NCBI GenBank assembly: GCA_016935955.1
Contig: JAFGPY010000230.1
Coordinates: 1 to 27,514 of the forward strand
Origin: Planctomycetota bacterium
GTDB taxonomy: Bacteria; Planctomycetota; Phycisphaerae; FEN-1346; JAACEH01
Direction: 5' to 3'
Length of the DNA: 27,514 bases
Each line of letters opens with the position of its first letter. The first letter of the stretch is position 1. A program made the translations under genes and the position numbers. This document shows positions 1-7,343 of this stretch, in pieces. The notes below the pieces were generated by a model, which was not told where the DNA came from, made no database searches, and saw nothing but the letters and a program-made list of their open reading frames with translations.

Positions 1-407
1 TCCACCTGGGCCGTCGTCAGGATCTGGCCGCCGACGACCATCTTCTCCAGCACGACGGTCTTGAACTGCTCGCGCGTGGTGTAGATGGCCGCCGCCAGGC
101 CGGTCGGCCCCCCGCCGACGATGATGCAGTCGCAGACCTTGCCCTCGCGGCCGGTCGCCTGCAGGCCGAGGGTCTGGCAGAGTTGCTCGCCCTGCGGGTT
201 CACCAGCACCGTCTCGCCCGAGACGATCACCGGCAGCACGCGTTTGCCGCCGGCCAGCTCGACCGCCCGGTCGGCGGCCTGCGGATCGGTCTCGATGTTG
301 ACGTAGCGGAAGTCGCGGCCGCAATCGATCAGCCGCCGCTTGATGCGGTCGCAGTCGGGGCACCAGTCGGCGCCGTAGATGATGATCTGGCCCTTGTCGT
401 CGGTCAT
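1..407 (-). CDS. Glutaredoxin-thioredoxin reductase fusion (3' part outside window)
   Basis: The 135 visible codons encode two joined redox modules. Residues 1 to about 85 form a glutaredoxin/thioredoxin-like domain with the dithiol motif WCPDC (C16, C19) and a cis-Pro segment (VLPVIV). From about residue 92 the sequence turns into the FAD-binding start of a thioredoxin reductase-type flavoprotein ([20 protein letters not shown], then VVGGQI). In this family NADPH electrons pass through FAD to a disulfide; a tethered glutaredoxin domain would probably be the direct acceptor. The ATG at 407 is chosen because the fold begins right after it and AAGGACAGGG lies just upstream. The protein runs off the left edge, so the reductase CxxC and NADPH domain cannot be checked. 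A short alkyl-hydroperoxide reductase F-like protein is an alternative, but AhpF carries two N-terminal thioredoxin folds. Confidence 0.85.
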   Translation of the reverse strand, partial: MTDDKGQIIIYGADWCPDCDRIKRRLIDCGRDFRYVNIETDPQAADRAVELAGGKRVLPVIVSGETVLVNPQGEQLCQTLGLQATGREGKVCDCIIVGGGPTGLAAAIYTTREQFKTVVLEKMVVGGQILTTAQV

Positions 408-463
408 GGTTTGTTCCCTGTCCTTATTGATTCCACAACGGCACGCCGGTCGGGTGCCCCTCA

Positions 464-536
464 ACAAGCCCCCAGCACCGCTGGGGGATCGAACGCTTGC
501 ACGCCGTCGTATCCCGCCGCAATGCGGCGGGCTTGT
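464..536. repeat. Paired-hairpin element bounded by ACAAGCCC/GGGCTTGT
   Basis: Two perfect 8-bp hairpins with 3-nt loops lie in the gap between two minus-strand genes. They are CCCCCAGC/GCTGGGGG (469-487) and CCCGCCGC/GCGGCGGG (513-531). An outer inverted repeat, ACAAGCCC (464-471) and GGGCTTGT (529-536), brackets them. The second hairpin with its flank recurs in inverted orientation at 7249-7271. There is no T-tract, so this is not a classic terminator. The rest of 408-593 holds no gene. Confidence 0.75.
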
Positions 537-570
537 GCCCGGAGCGTCATGCCACCCACCCGATCATTTC

Positions 571-599
571 GACGGGCACGGCGGGCCGTGCCCCTACGT
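571..599. repeat. 29-bp hairpin repeat, copy 1 (overlaps the UroD-family stop codon)
   Basis: The stem GGGCACGG/CCGTGCCC (574-593) with loop CGGG is followed by CTACGT. The same 29 bases occur at 1654-1682 in the same orientation. On the minus strand the element reads GTAG followed by the hairpin, like a REP. The minus-strand TAG stop of the upstream gene (594-596) is the GTAG part of the repeat. Confidence 0.85.
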
Positions 600-1601
600 C
601 GCACTGCGCACAGCGCGGACCACGACGTCGATGTTCTCCTCGCGCGTCTCGGTCGGGATGGTGCAGGTGCTGCCGACGATGAACGGCAGTTCGCCCATCA
701 TCGCCCGGGCCTGCCGCAATTCCTCGACGAGCCGCTCGCCGGCCTCCGGCTGGTCGAACAGTTGTCGCGACAGGCCGCCGGCCAGGGCCCGCTCGTCGCA
801 GGCGAAGCGCATCTGGGCCAACGTCGGATTCGACGCGTCGTTGGTGTCCCAGTTGATCACCTGCACCGGGTAATCGGCCAACTCCCTGACGTACGACGCC
901 GACTTGCAGACGTGCAGCATGTTCAGGAAGGCCCCCTCGACCTCCTCCAGAATCTCCAGGTCGTACGGACGGCCGAACTCCTCGTACTGCTCGACGGTGA
1001 AGTGGTCGGCCGTCGCGGCGTAGGTCGTGGCGAAGTACAGGCCGTCGGCCCCCTGGTCGAGACACAGCCGCGCGAAGTCGCGGAACGTGTCGGTGATGGC
1101 CCGCAGGCCGCGGTGCACGGCCGCAGAGTTGCTGCGGACCGCGGCGGCAAGGGGCTCCGGGCCGCCGGCCAGGTCCAGGGCCACGCTCATCGGGTTGAAG
1201 ACCGTCATCAGCAGCACCTCGTCGGGCCCCAGTTCCTCGCGAAGCAGGCCGACGAGGTCGAGCATCTCGCCGAACGGCCAGCTCCACGGGTCCAGCGGCT
1301 CCAGGCCGGCGTAGTCGCCCGGTTCGGTCACGGCCAGGTCGACAGTTTGCGGCTTGACGTGCTCCTGGCCCGAGTAGGCGTACTTGCAGCCCCAGCCCTC
1401 GGTGTGGTATTGGGCGCGGACGTTGATCTTGCAGAAGTCGAAGTCGAACCTGCGATGCCAGCGGCAGAGGGCGGCGGCCAGCGGTTCGGCGGCCGTCTCC
1501 TCGACGTAGAAATGTCGCCACAGACTCAGCGGCAGCCGGTCAACGGGTTGGCCGCGAACGACGCGGACGAGACGATCGCGTTTGCTCAGGGATTCGGTCA
1601 T
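594..1601 (-). CDS. Uroporphyrinogen decarboxylase (UroD) family protein, methyltransferase-like
   Basis: This 335-residue protein has the length and fold signature of the UroD/MtaA superfamily: an N-terminal RDRLVRVVRGQPVDRLP segment, a central FNPMSVALDLAGGPE, VINWDTNDASNPTL, and a C-terminal GSTCTIPTETREENI. It carries H230-V-C232 and a later Cys in the GSTC motif. That resembles the His-x-Cys...Cys zinc site of corrinoid-dependent methyltransferases (MtaA/CmuA type), so a heme-pathway HemE role is less likely. No corrinoid protein gene is visible nearby and the substrate is unknown. Start: ATG at 1601 with GGGGAGG seven bases upstream. The last codons and the TAG stop lie inside a 29-bp hairpin repeat, so the C-terminus may have been redefined by an insertion. 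An identical repeat lies upstream of the start. Confidence 0.85.
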   Translation of the reverse strand: MTESLSKRDRLVRVVRGQPVDRLPLSLWRHFYVEETAAEPLAAALCRWHRRFDFDFCKINVRAQYHTEGWGCKYAYSGQEHVKPQTVDLAVTEPGDYAGLEPLDPWSWPFGEMLDLVGLLREELGPDEVLLMTVFNPMSVALDLAGGPEPLAAAVRSNSAAVHRGLRAITDTFRDFARLCLDQGADGLYFATTYAATADHFTVEQYEEFGRPYDLEILEEVEGAFLNMLHVCKSASYVRELADYPVQVINWDTNDASNPTLAQMRFACDERALAGGLSRQLFDQPEAGERLVEELRQARAMMGELPFIVGSTCTIPTETREENIDVVVRAVRSAT

Positions 1602-1653
1602 GATACGCCTCCCCTCGATAATGGACCGTGGTATGCGGCATGCCTGCTCCCCC

Positions 1654-1682
1654 GACGGGCACGGCGGGCCGTGCCCCTACGT
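1654..1682. repeat. 29-bp hairpin repeat, copy 2
   Basis: This is an exact copy of 571-599 in the same orientation, so the two copies bracket the UroD-family gene as direct repeats 1,083 bp apart. The stem is GGGCACGG/CCGTGCCC with loop CGGG. Confidence 0.85.
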
Positions 1683-1691
1683 GCTGCAGGC

Positions 1692-1781
1692 GTAGGGTGG
1701 TTGCTCGCAACCACCGTTGCCGTCAAACCGCGTGGCTGCCCCTCGACAAGCTCGGGACCTGACGGCAAGCAGCCACCCTAC
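1692..1781. repeat. Inverted-repeat element bounded by GTAGGGTGG/CCACCCTAC
   Basis: The outer arms are GTAGGGTGG (1692-1700) and CCACCCTAC (1773-1781). Inside are a perfect 9-bp hairpin GGTGGTTGC/GCAACCACC with a 2-nt loop (1696-1715), a second inverted pair TTGCCGTCA (1717-1725)/TGACGGCAA (1760-1768), and GTGGCTGC/GCAGCCAC in the right half. Each half begins with 5'-GTAG when read inward. Confidence 0.75.
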
Positions 1782-1787
1782 ATCCTG

Positions 1788-1870
1788 CGGTGCCATGGCG
1801 GCCGTTGTCTGCCGCCATGCCGAACACTCCTGACCCTTCGCATGCTTCTGCAAGCAGAAGCATGGCACCC
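1788..1870. repeat. GGGTGCC-family paired hairpin, copy A
   Basis: The left half is CGGTGCC followed by ATGGCGGC/GCCGCCAT (1795-1818). After a 21-nt spacer, the right half is a perfect 11-bp stem CATGCTTCTGC/GCAGAAGCATG with loop AA (1841-1864), followed by GCACCC. The outer CGGTGCC/GGCACCC forms a near-perfect terminal inverted repeat. Confidence 0.8.
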
Positions 1871-1943
1871 CGCGGCAGCAATGAAGTCGTCGCACCCGCA
1901 TGCGATACTAGGGGTCGTGGCGCACAGTGTCAAGGGCGCTCGA

Positions 1944-1972
1944 TTGACCCGGCCTGCCGAGCGGCGTATAAT
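1944..1972 (+). promoter_or_regulatory. Sigma70-type promoter for the VWA gene
   Basis: TTGACC (1944-1949), a 17-nt spacer and a perfect TATAAT (1967-1972) lie about 50 nt ahead of the ATG at 2023. Spacing and sequence are close to consensus. Confidence 0.75.
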
Positions 1973-2022
1973 CGGCTCTTGCGGATCGGCGCCGCACAAG
2001 ACGGCTCGTTACGGAATCGGCC

Positions 2023-4899
2023 ATGAACCTTCCCCTGGAATTCGGTCAGCCCTGGGCACTGCTGCTGCTGGCTGTGCTCGCGCCGATCGGCTACCTGGCC
2101 TGGACGACGCAGGCCCCGCTACGCGGCGCGCGGTGGTGGGTATCGACCGTCGTCCGCGTCGTCCTGGTGGTGGCCCTGGTGCTGTCGCTGGCGGACGTGC
2201 GGTGGTCGCGGTACAGCGACGACCTATGCGTCATGTTCCTGGTCGACGGTTCGCGAAGCACGGGCTCGAAGGCCCTGGAACAGGCCCGCAAACAGATCGC
2301 CCGCGAGTTGCCGCAAATGAGAGACGACGACCGTTTCGCCATCATCGTCTTCGGGCAGCGTCCGCTGCTGGCGCGCCCGACGAGCGTCCGCGACGACAAC
2401 TTCGAGCTGAAACGGATCGATCCGGCCGTCGGCGACTTCACCGACATTGGCCGCGCGGTGCGATTCGCCGTGAGCCAGTTCCGCCAGGGATACCAGAAAC
2501 GGATCGTCCTGCTCAGCGATGGCAACGAGAACCTGGGCAACGCCTTGGAAGAGGTTCGCGCCGCCGCGGCGGCACAGGTGGACGTGCTGACGTGTCCGCT
2601 GGTCACGGGTTACGAGAACGAGATCGTGGTCGACAGCGTGGTGGTCCCGGCGCGGGCGCGTCCGGATCAGCCGATCAGCCTGAAGACGCGCATCAAGGCC
2701 AGCCGCGCGGGCCAGGCCACGGTCCGCGTGTTCCGCGACGGTCGGGCCATCGCCGAGGGGCCGGTCGACCTGCGCGAGGGGGCCAACCTGATCGACCTGC
2801 CGAGCGACACGATCAGCGAGCCGGGCTTCGTCCGCTACGAGGTGCTCGTCGAGCCTGCCGCCGGGAGCGACACGCTGGCGGTCAACAACGTGGGGCTGGC
2901 CTACACGCAGGTCTACGGTACGCCTCGCGTGCTCTACCTGGAAGGCCAGGCCGACCATGCCCGCCGTCTGCAGAACGCTCTGCGTAGTGCGGCCGGGCGC
3001 GACAAGGGCGGCTTCATGGTCGACGTCGGCTCGATGCAGGCCGTGCCGCAGACCATCGAGGAACTGGCCCGCTACGATTGCATCATCCTCAGCGACGTGC
3101 CGGCCGTGGCCATGAACGAGGGGCAGATGAAGCTGCTCGAGAGCTACGTCAAACAGCTCGGCGGCGGCCTGGTGATGATCGGCGGACAACAGAGCCTGAC
3201 CACGGGCGGTTACCTGGACACGCCGGTGGCCGAGGCCTTGCCGGTGGACCTGCACCTGGACCGCGAGAAGCACCTGGCCAGCCTGGCCCTGGTAATCGTC
3301 GTGGACCAGTCGGGCAGCATGACTATGCCGGTGGGCGGCGGCGCGACCAAGATGGACCTGGCCAACCAGGCCTGCGTCAATGCCCTGCAGTTGCTGGACG
3401 AGTACGACCAGGCGGCGGTCTGCATGACCGACACGGCCCCGAAATGGGTGGACGGCGGCCTGCGTCCGATGACGCCCTCGAACAAGGCGTCGCTGTCGTC
3501 CGACGTGCTCCGCAACCGTGGCGGAGGCGGGGGCATTTTCGTCCGCAGCGGCATTGCAGCCGCGTACAAGGAACTCGCCCAAAGCGACGCCCAGTCGCGG
3601 CACATCATCCTCTTCGCCGACGCGACCGACAGCGAACAGCAGGACGGCTGCTTCGCGCTGGCCCGCAGCCATCTCAAGGGCGATTATCCCGTGACCCTGA
3701 CGTCCGTGGGGCTGGGCGGACCGGGCGACCCGCACGTGGGGTTCCTCCGCATGCTGGCGGAGAATCACGGCGGCGGACGGTTCTACCTGACCAGCAACGC
3801 CAAGGCCTTGCCGGAAATCTTCACGCGCGACACCTATATCGTCAGCCGCAGGGCCATCGTCGAAGTGGAGAAGGGCTTCGCCGCCGGGCGCGTCGCCAGC
3901 GCCGAGATGATCGAAGAGATCAACTGGACGGCGGCGCCGCCGCTGTACGGTTATGTGGTCACGCGCCCGCGCGAGGGAGGCGAGGTGCTGCTGGTGGCCA
4001 AGGACGGCGAGCCGCTGCTGGCTCGCTGGCGGTATGGGCTGGGCAAGGCGACCGTGTTCGCCAGCGACGCCAAGGACCGTTGGGCCCGCGACTGGGTGAA
4101 CTGGGATGGGTACGATCGGTTCTGGGCGCAGGTGGTCCGCTGGACGATGCGCGAGACCACGGGCAGCGACATTCGCACGCAGACCGTGACGTCGGGGAAT
4201 ATGGTGGAGGTGATCGTCGACGCGGTGGACAGCGAGGGCAACTTCATCAACGGGCAGATGCTGTCGGCGAACGTGATTTCGCCGGACCCGTCGGAAGACC
4301 CGCGAAGCGTGACGCTGCACCAGAGCGGGCCGGGACGATACACCGGCCGCTTCGAGGCCCGGGCCACGGGCAGCGCGTACCAGGTGGCCGTCGTGGACGA
4401 CAAACAGGACCGCCGCGTGGACTCGGTGGGCGCCGTGATCAGCTATCCGCCGGAGTACCGCAGCATGGAGCCGAACCTGACGCTGCTTCAGCAGGTGGCC
4501 GACACGGCGGGCGGACGGTTCGTAGCGGGCGACCTGGCGGGCAGTTTCCGCCGGCAGGAGCAGCAGGTCAGCGCCTTGCGCAGCATCTGGACGCCGCTGC
4601 TCGTGGCGGGGGTGTGCCTGCTGGTGCTCGACGTGGCCTCGCGGCGACTGGTGTGGCCGAGCGCGGTCAGCCGCCGCGACGACGGCAAGTCCGCGGCCGC
4701 GGAGACCGCCGGCCGCGTGATGAGCCACCTGCGAAAGAGCCGCGACAAAGTGCGGCTGAGGAAGGACCAGATGGACGAGCTTCCGGTGGCGCCCGAGGCG
4801 CGGCAACCGGCGGCTGCAGGCCGTGCGGCCCCGAAGCAGCAGCCGACCGACGACGAGACCGTGGTGGTGCTCAAGCGCAGTCGCAAGAAGTCCGGCTGA
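2023..4899 (+). CDS. Large membrane protein with two VWA domains and a GATase-like domain
   Basis: This 958-residue protein starts with two membrane helices (about 11-28 and 38-57), as in BatA-like proteins. A first von Willebrand A domain follows (about 67-200) with MIDAS DGSRS (75-79), TD at 140-141 and SDG at 165-167. After a beta-rich linker, residues about 300-412 look like a class I glutamine amidotransferase-like fold (RVLYLEG, CIILSDVPA, LGGGLVMIGG). A second VWA (about 421-605) has the canonical DQSGSM MIDAS at 428-433. A segment at 640-710 and another beta domain follow, then a third TM (about 855-871) and a charged cytoplasmic tail. In related proteins VWA domains bind metal and ligands, so a role in envelope assembly or regulation is plausible; no enzymatic function is evident. 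sppA follows after 71 nt without a visible terminator, so the two are probably cotranscribed. Confidence 0.85.
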   Translation: MNLPLEFGQPWALLLLAVLAPIGYLAWTTQAPLRGARWWVSTVVRVVLVVALVLSLADVRWSRYSDDLCVMFLVDGSRSTGSKALEQARKQIARELPQMRDDDRFAIIVFGQRPLLARPTSVRDDNFELKRIDPAVGDFTDIGRAVRFAVSQFRQGYQKRIVLLSDGNENLGNALEEVRAAAAAQVDVLTCPLVTGYENEIVVDSVVVPARARPDQPISLKTRIKASRAGQATVRVFRDGRAIAEGPVDLREGANLIDLPSDTISEPGFVRYEVLVEPAAGSDTLAVNNVGLAYTQVYGTPRVLYLEGQADHARRLQNALRSAAGRDKGGFMVDVGSMQAVPQTIEELARYDCIILSDVPAVAMNEGQMKLLESYVKQLGGGLVMIGGQQSLTTGGYLDTPVAEALPVDLHLDREKHLASLALVIVVDQSGSMTMPVGGGATKMDLANQACVNALQLLDEYDQAAVCMTDTAPKWVDGGLRPMTPSNKASLSSDVLRNRGGGGGIFVRSGIAAAYKELAQSDAQSRHIILFADATDSEQQDGCFALARSHLKGDYPVTLTSVGLGGPGDPHVGFLRMLAENHGGGRFYLTSNAKALPEIFTRDTYIVSRRAIVEVEKGFAAGRVASAEMIEEINWTAAPPLYGYVVTRPREGGEVLLVAKDGEPLLARWRYGLGKATVFASDAKDRWARDWVNWDGYDRFWAQVVRWTMRETTGSDIRTQTVTSGNMVEVIVDAVDSEGNFINGQMLSANVISPDPSEDPRSVTLHQSGPGRYTGRFEARATGSAYQVAVVDDKQDRRVDSVGAVISYPPEYRSMEPNLTLLQQVADTAGGRFVAGDLAGSFRRQEQQVSALRSIWTPLLVAGVCLLVLDVASRRLVWPSAVSRRDDGKSAAAETAGRVMSHLRKSRDKVRLRKDQMDELPVAPEARQPAAAGRAAPKQQPTDDETVVVLKRSRKKSG

Positions 4900-4970
4900 C
4901 GATCGAACGACGATTCGTCGCAGGATGGGAAACCCGTAACGAGAATCCGAGGTCATTAAAGGAGAAGACG

Positions 4971-6059
4971 ATGACACAGATGCCCCCGAGCCAACCGCAA
5001 CCGACGCCGCCCCCGCCTCCACAGGTGCAGATTCAGCCGGTCCCGCCGCCGCAGAAGAAGGGCCGCGGCGGGCTGTGCCTGTTGCTGCTGGTGCTGCTGG
5101 GCAGCGTGATGATGAACATGGTTCTGCTGCTGGTCGTCGGCGCCAACTTCAGCGAATTCGAGGGCGGCATGGAGATCAGCCTGGCGCCGCTGAACACGGT
5201 AGTGCTCGAAGAGGCCGAAACGAACGACGCCATCGCCGTGATCCGTGTCGAGGGCGTCATCACCGAGTCGCCGGTCGGCGGCCTGTTCGGCGGCACCGAA
5301 GGCACCGACTACGAGTTCGTCAAGCGGCAGGTGGCCACGGCGCTGGAGGACGACGACGTCAAGGGCATCGTGCTGAAGGTGAACTCGCCGGGCGGCGGTG
5401 CTACGGCCTCGGACATGATGCTCGAAGAGCTGAAGAAGTTGCCGGCCGACGGAAAGAAGATCGTCGTGCACATGGGCTCGGTGGCGGCCTCGGGCGGCTA
5501 CTACGTGGCGATGTCGGGCGAGACGATCTACGCCCAGCCGACGACCATCACGGGTTCGATCGGCGTGATCGGCCAGGTGATGAACGTCCAGGGCCTGATG
5601 GAAGACAAACTGGGCATCAAGACGACCACCTTCAAGAGCGGCGCGTACAAGGACGTGCCGTCGGCCTTCCGCGACATGACCGAGGAAGAGTTCCGCTACG
5701 TCCAGGAGACGCTGATCGGTCCATTCTACGAACGGTTCCTGAGCATGGTGGACCAGGGCCGCCCGAAGATGACGCTGGAGCAGATTCGTCCGCTGGCCGA
5801 CGGCCGCGTCTACGTGGGCCAGGCGGCGGTGGACAACGGCCTGGTGGACAAGATCGGGACGTTTGATGATGCCATCGCCGAGGCTCGCAAGCTGGCCGGC
5901 ATTCGGACGGCGCGGATCATCTGCTACAGCCGGCAGATGTCAGTGCTGCAGATGCTGGGCTTGTCGGCACAGGCCCGCAGCGGGTCGGTCGTCAATGTCA
6001 GCCGCGACGCGATCAACTCGCTGAGCACGCCTGAGGTGCTGATGCTCTGGCGGCTGTAG
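4971..6059 (+). CDS. sppA: Signal peptide peptidase SppA (S49 family)
   Basis: This 362-residue protein is the single-domain SppA type, about half the length of E. coli SppA. The N-terminus is cytoplasmic and rich in Pro and Gln (1-30), followed by one membrane anchor (about 35-57). The protease domain shows VNSPGGG (138-143), the nucleophile in VAASGGYYVA (S174), the TGSIGVI segment (194-200) and the general-base Lys in SGAYKD (K227). The 53-residue Ser-Lys spacing is as expected for the family. It would cleave leftover signal peptides or other membrane segments on the outer face of the membrane. The start is well defined by AAAGGAG six bases before the ATG. It follows the VWA gene, so it may act on membrane proteins in the same envelope process; that link is inference. 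Confidence 0.93.
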   Translation: MTQMPPSQPQPTPPPPPQVQIQPVPPPQKKGRGGLCLLLLVLLGSVMMNMVLLLVVGANFSEFEGGMEISLAPLNTVVLEEAETNDAIAVIRVEGVITESPVGGLFGGTEGTDYEFVKRQVATALEDDDVKGIVLKVNSPGGGATASDMMLEELKKLPADGKKIVVHMGSVAASGGYYVAMSGETIYAQPTTITGSIGVIGQVMNVQGLMEDKLGIKTTTFKSGAYKDVPSAFRDMTEEEFRYVQETLIGPFYERFLSMVDQGRPKMTLEQIRPLADGRVYVGQAAVDNGLVDKIGTFDDAIAEARKLAGIRTARIICYSRQMSVLQMLGLSAQARSGSVVNVSRDAINSLSTPEVLMLWRL

Positions 6060-6093
6060 CCGCTGCGCCGAACGCGGCCCACCGCGCCACTCG

Positions 6094-6120
6094 TCCCGGC
6101 CGAGGGCGGCCGGGCTACAT
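6094..6120. repeat. CTACAT/GTAG hairpin repeat, copy 1
   Basis: The 8-bp stem CCCGGCCG/CGGCCGGG with loop AGGG is followed by CTACAT. The same 27 bases are present at 19396-19422 and, inverted, at 13357-13383. On the minus strand it reads ATGTAG then the hairpin. It lies 34 nt after the sppA stop. Confidence 0.85.
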
Positions 6121-6149
6121 GAGCTTGCGGAGTTCGATCATGCCTTTGC

Positions 6150-6186
6150 GGCGCGGCGGGAACCTGACCGTCGCGCCGTCCTTTTT
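6150..6186 (+). terminator. Intrinsic terminator after sppA
   Basis: The 10-bp stem GGCGCGGCGG/CCGTCGCGCC has one G-U pair and an 8-nt loop, and is followed by GTCCTTTTT. This is the form of a rho-independent terminator in the plus direction and would end the VWA-sppA transcript. Confidence 0.7.
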
Positions 6187-6192
6187 GGGTTG

Positions 6193-6219
6193 TTGACGGC
6201 TGATGAGTTTTTGTACAAT
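6193..6219 (+). promoter_or_regulatory. Possible promoter for the lipoprotein gene
   Basis: TTGACG (6193-6198) and TACAAT (6214-6219) are separated by only 15 nt, shorter than the other promoters here. The location just after a terminator and about 57 nt before the start codon supports it. Confidence 0.45.
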
Positions 6220-6275
6220 CGGCTTGCGAGGGTGGCCGAGAACACTACGGGAACCGTCACGTCCGAGGAGCATCC

Positions 6276-7163
6276 GTGAAAGGCCACAAAACCGTTATCA
6301 CCGCGAGTCTGTTGCTGGCGCTCTGCGGGGCCGCCGTCGGTTGCCGGGGCCCGCTGGAGACCTACAACAAGGGCCGCGCGGGGCTGATCGCCAGCCACGA
6401 TCTGCTGGTCACCGGCGACCGGGCCCTGGTCGGGCAGGACTACGACGCGGCGACGGATGACTATGCGGCGGCCACCAGCGAACTGACCCGGGCGGTGAGC
6501 TACCTGGAGTCGGCCGAGAGCAGCATCGAGAACGAGATCCGAGCCCAGGACCTGCAAGGCAACCAACTGAGCCCCCGCCCCATTCCGGCCGATGACCGTT
6601 CGGTGCAGATCGGTTCGCGGACGGTGCCGGTGGACCGCTACTACGTCGACAGCCTGCACGCGTACCGACAGTCGCTCGCCCTGGCGGTGGTGATGAAGAC
6701 GATGGCCCTGACGCGCGAGGGCGAGAGCCATTATCGCGTGGCCGCACACCAGTTGCATCTGGCCGACGAGTTGTACCGCACGCGGCAGTTTAACGCGGCC
6801 CAGCAATCGTACGCTTATTGCAGCAAGGTCTTCCGCCTGGCAAGCTCGCGGTTCGCCGAGGCGGAACGTTTCCTGACGACCTGGACGGCCGACGGCGAGC
6901 GGCTGCAACGGGCCGCGGCTCCCGGCATCTGGGAGAACGTGGATCCGCTGCGGACGCTGGCTGGGCGGCGACTGAAGCAGTCGGACGCGTACCTCGCGGC
7001 CACACTCGGCCGCTCGACGTTGGCCTCCCGCGTGGTGGCGGCCTACCAGGGTCGCAAGCCCGGCGACCTGCCGGAAGTCCAGATCGAGCCGCTGCCTCCC
7101 CTGCCCCAGGCGACGCGCTACAGCGTCCAGCACCCGCCGATTCCACGCACGGACTCTCGCTGA
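6276..7163 (+). CDS. Predicted lipoprotein of unknown function
   Basis: The 295-residue protein begins with a lipoprotein signal: a basic N-terminus, the hydrophobic stretch SLLLALCGAAVG and a Cys at position 23, which would be lipidated. The rest is mostly helical and Ala/Leu-rich, with helical pairs such as LLVTGDRALVGQDYDAATDD and LADELYRTRQFNAAQQSYAY that resemble tetratricopeptide-like hairpins without clear repeats. The C-terminal 40 residues are Pro-rich. No enzymatic motif is seen and I do not recognise the family. The start is GTG at 6276, preceded by GAGGAG at ideal distance. The TGA stop lies inside the left arm of an inverted-repeat element (7161-7285). A scaffold or protein-interaction role in the envelope is a guess. 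Confidence 0.8.
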   Translation: MKGHKTVITASLLLALCGAAVGCRGPLETYNKGRAGLIASHDLLVTGDRALVGQDYDAATDDYAAATSELTRAVSYLESAESSIENEIRAQDLQGNQLSPRPIPADDRSVQIGSRTVPVDRYYVDSLHAYRQSLALAVVMKTMALTREGESHYRVAAHQLHLADELYRTRQFNAAQQSYAYCSKVFRLASSRFAEAERFLTTWTADGERLQRAAAPGIWENVDPLRTLAGRRLKQSDAYLAATLGRSTLASRVVAAYQGRKPGDLPEVQIEPLPPLPQATRYSVQHPPIPRTDSR

Positions 7164-7285
7164 ACGATTCGCCACCAAGCGGCATTGCACAAGGCCTTGG
7201 GGGTGCCCGTGGCGGGTTTGTTGTTCGGCACACGACAAGCGAGACGCACAAGCCCGCCGCAATGCGGCGGGATGCGAATCGTTCA
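7161..7285. repeat. 125-bp foldback element with 12-bp terminal inverted repeats
   Basis: TGAACGATTCGC (7161-7172) and GCGAATCGTTCA (7274-7285) are perfect inverted repeats. A second inner pair, GCATTGC (7182-7188)/GCAATGC (7259-7265), is in register with them. The element contains the hairpin CCCGCCGC/GCGGCGGG (7253-7271), also found inverted at 513-531, and CGCCAC/GTGGCG (7170-7214). The left arm supplies the TGA stop of the lipoprotein gene. It occupies most of the gap between two convergent genes and may end transcription from both sides, though no T-tract is present. Confidence 0.7.
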
Positions 7286-7343
7286 CAACCGTGAAATGCT
7301 CCAGGTCGGTTGACGCGGCAGCATTCCGTCGCGCCCGAGTCGG

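Larger units (their letters stand above)
1602..2022. other. 421-base divergent gap filled with hairpin elements and one promoter
   Basis: No gene is seen. From left to right it holds the Shine-Dalgarno of the UroD-family gene, a 29-bp hairpin repeat (1654-1682), a long inverted-repeat element (1692-1781), a GGGTGCC-type paired hairpin (1788-1870) and a strong promoter for the VWA gene (1944-1972). Confidence 0.8.

Noticed and set aside
594..1601. hemE (true uroporphyrinogen decarboxylase)
   Set aside because: The His-x-Cys and later Cys fit the zinc methyltransferase branch better, and no other heme gene is nearby.
183..2987. Long plus-strand open frame across the UroD-family region and into the VWA gene
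   Set aside because: It is antisense to the UroD-family gene and out of frame with the VWA gene, and its composition is low-complexity Arg/Gly. It has no domain or Shine-Dalgarno, so it is a high-GC shadow.
2224..5022. 932-codon minus-strand open frame opposite the VWA gene
   Set aside because: The VWA protein has clear MIDAS motifs, while the antisense frame has none and is rich in His, Arg and Val.
6094..6120. Intrinsic terminator of sppA
   Set aside because: The hairpin is followed by CTACAT, not a T-tract, and identical copies occur elsewhere. The true terminator-like site is at 6150-6186.
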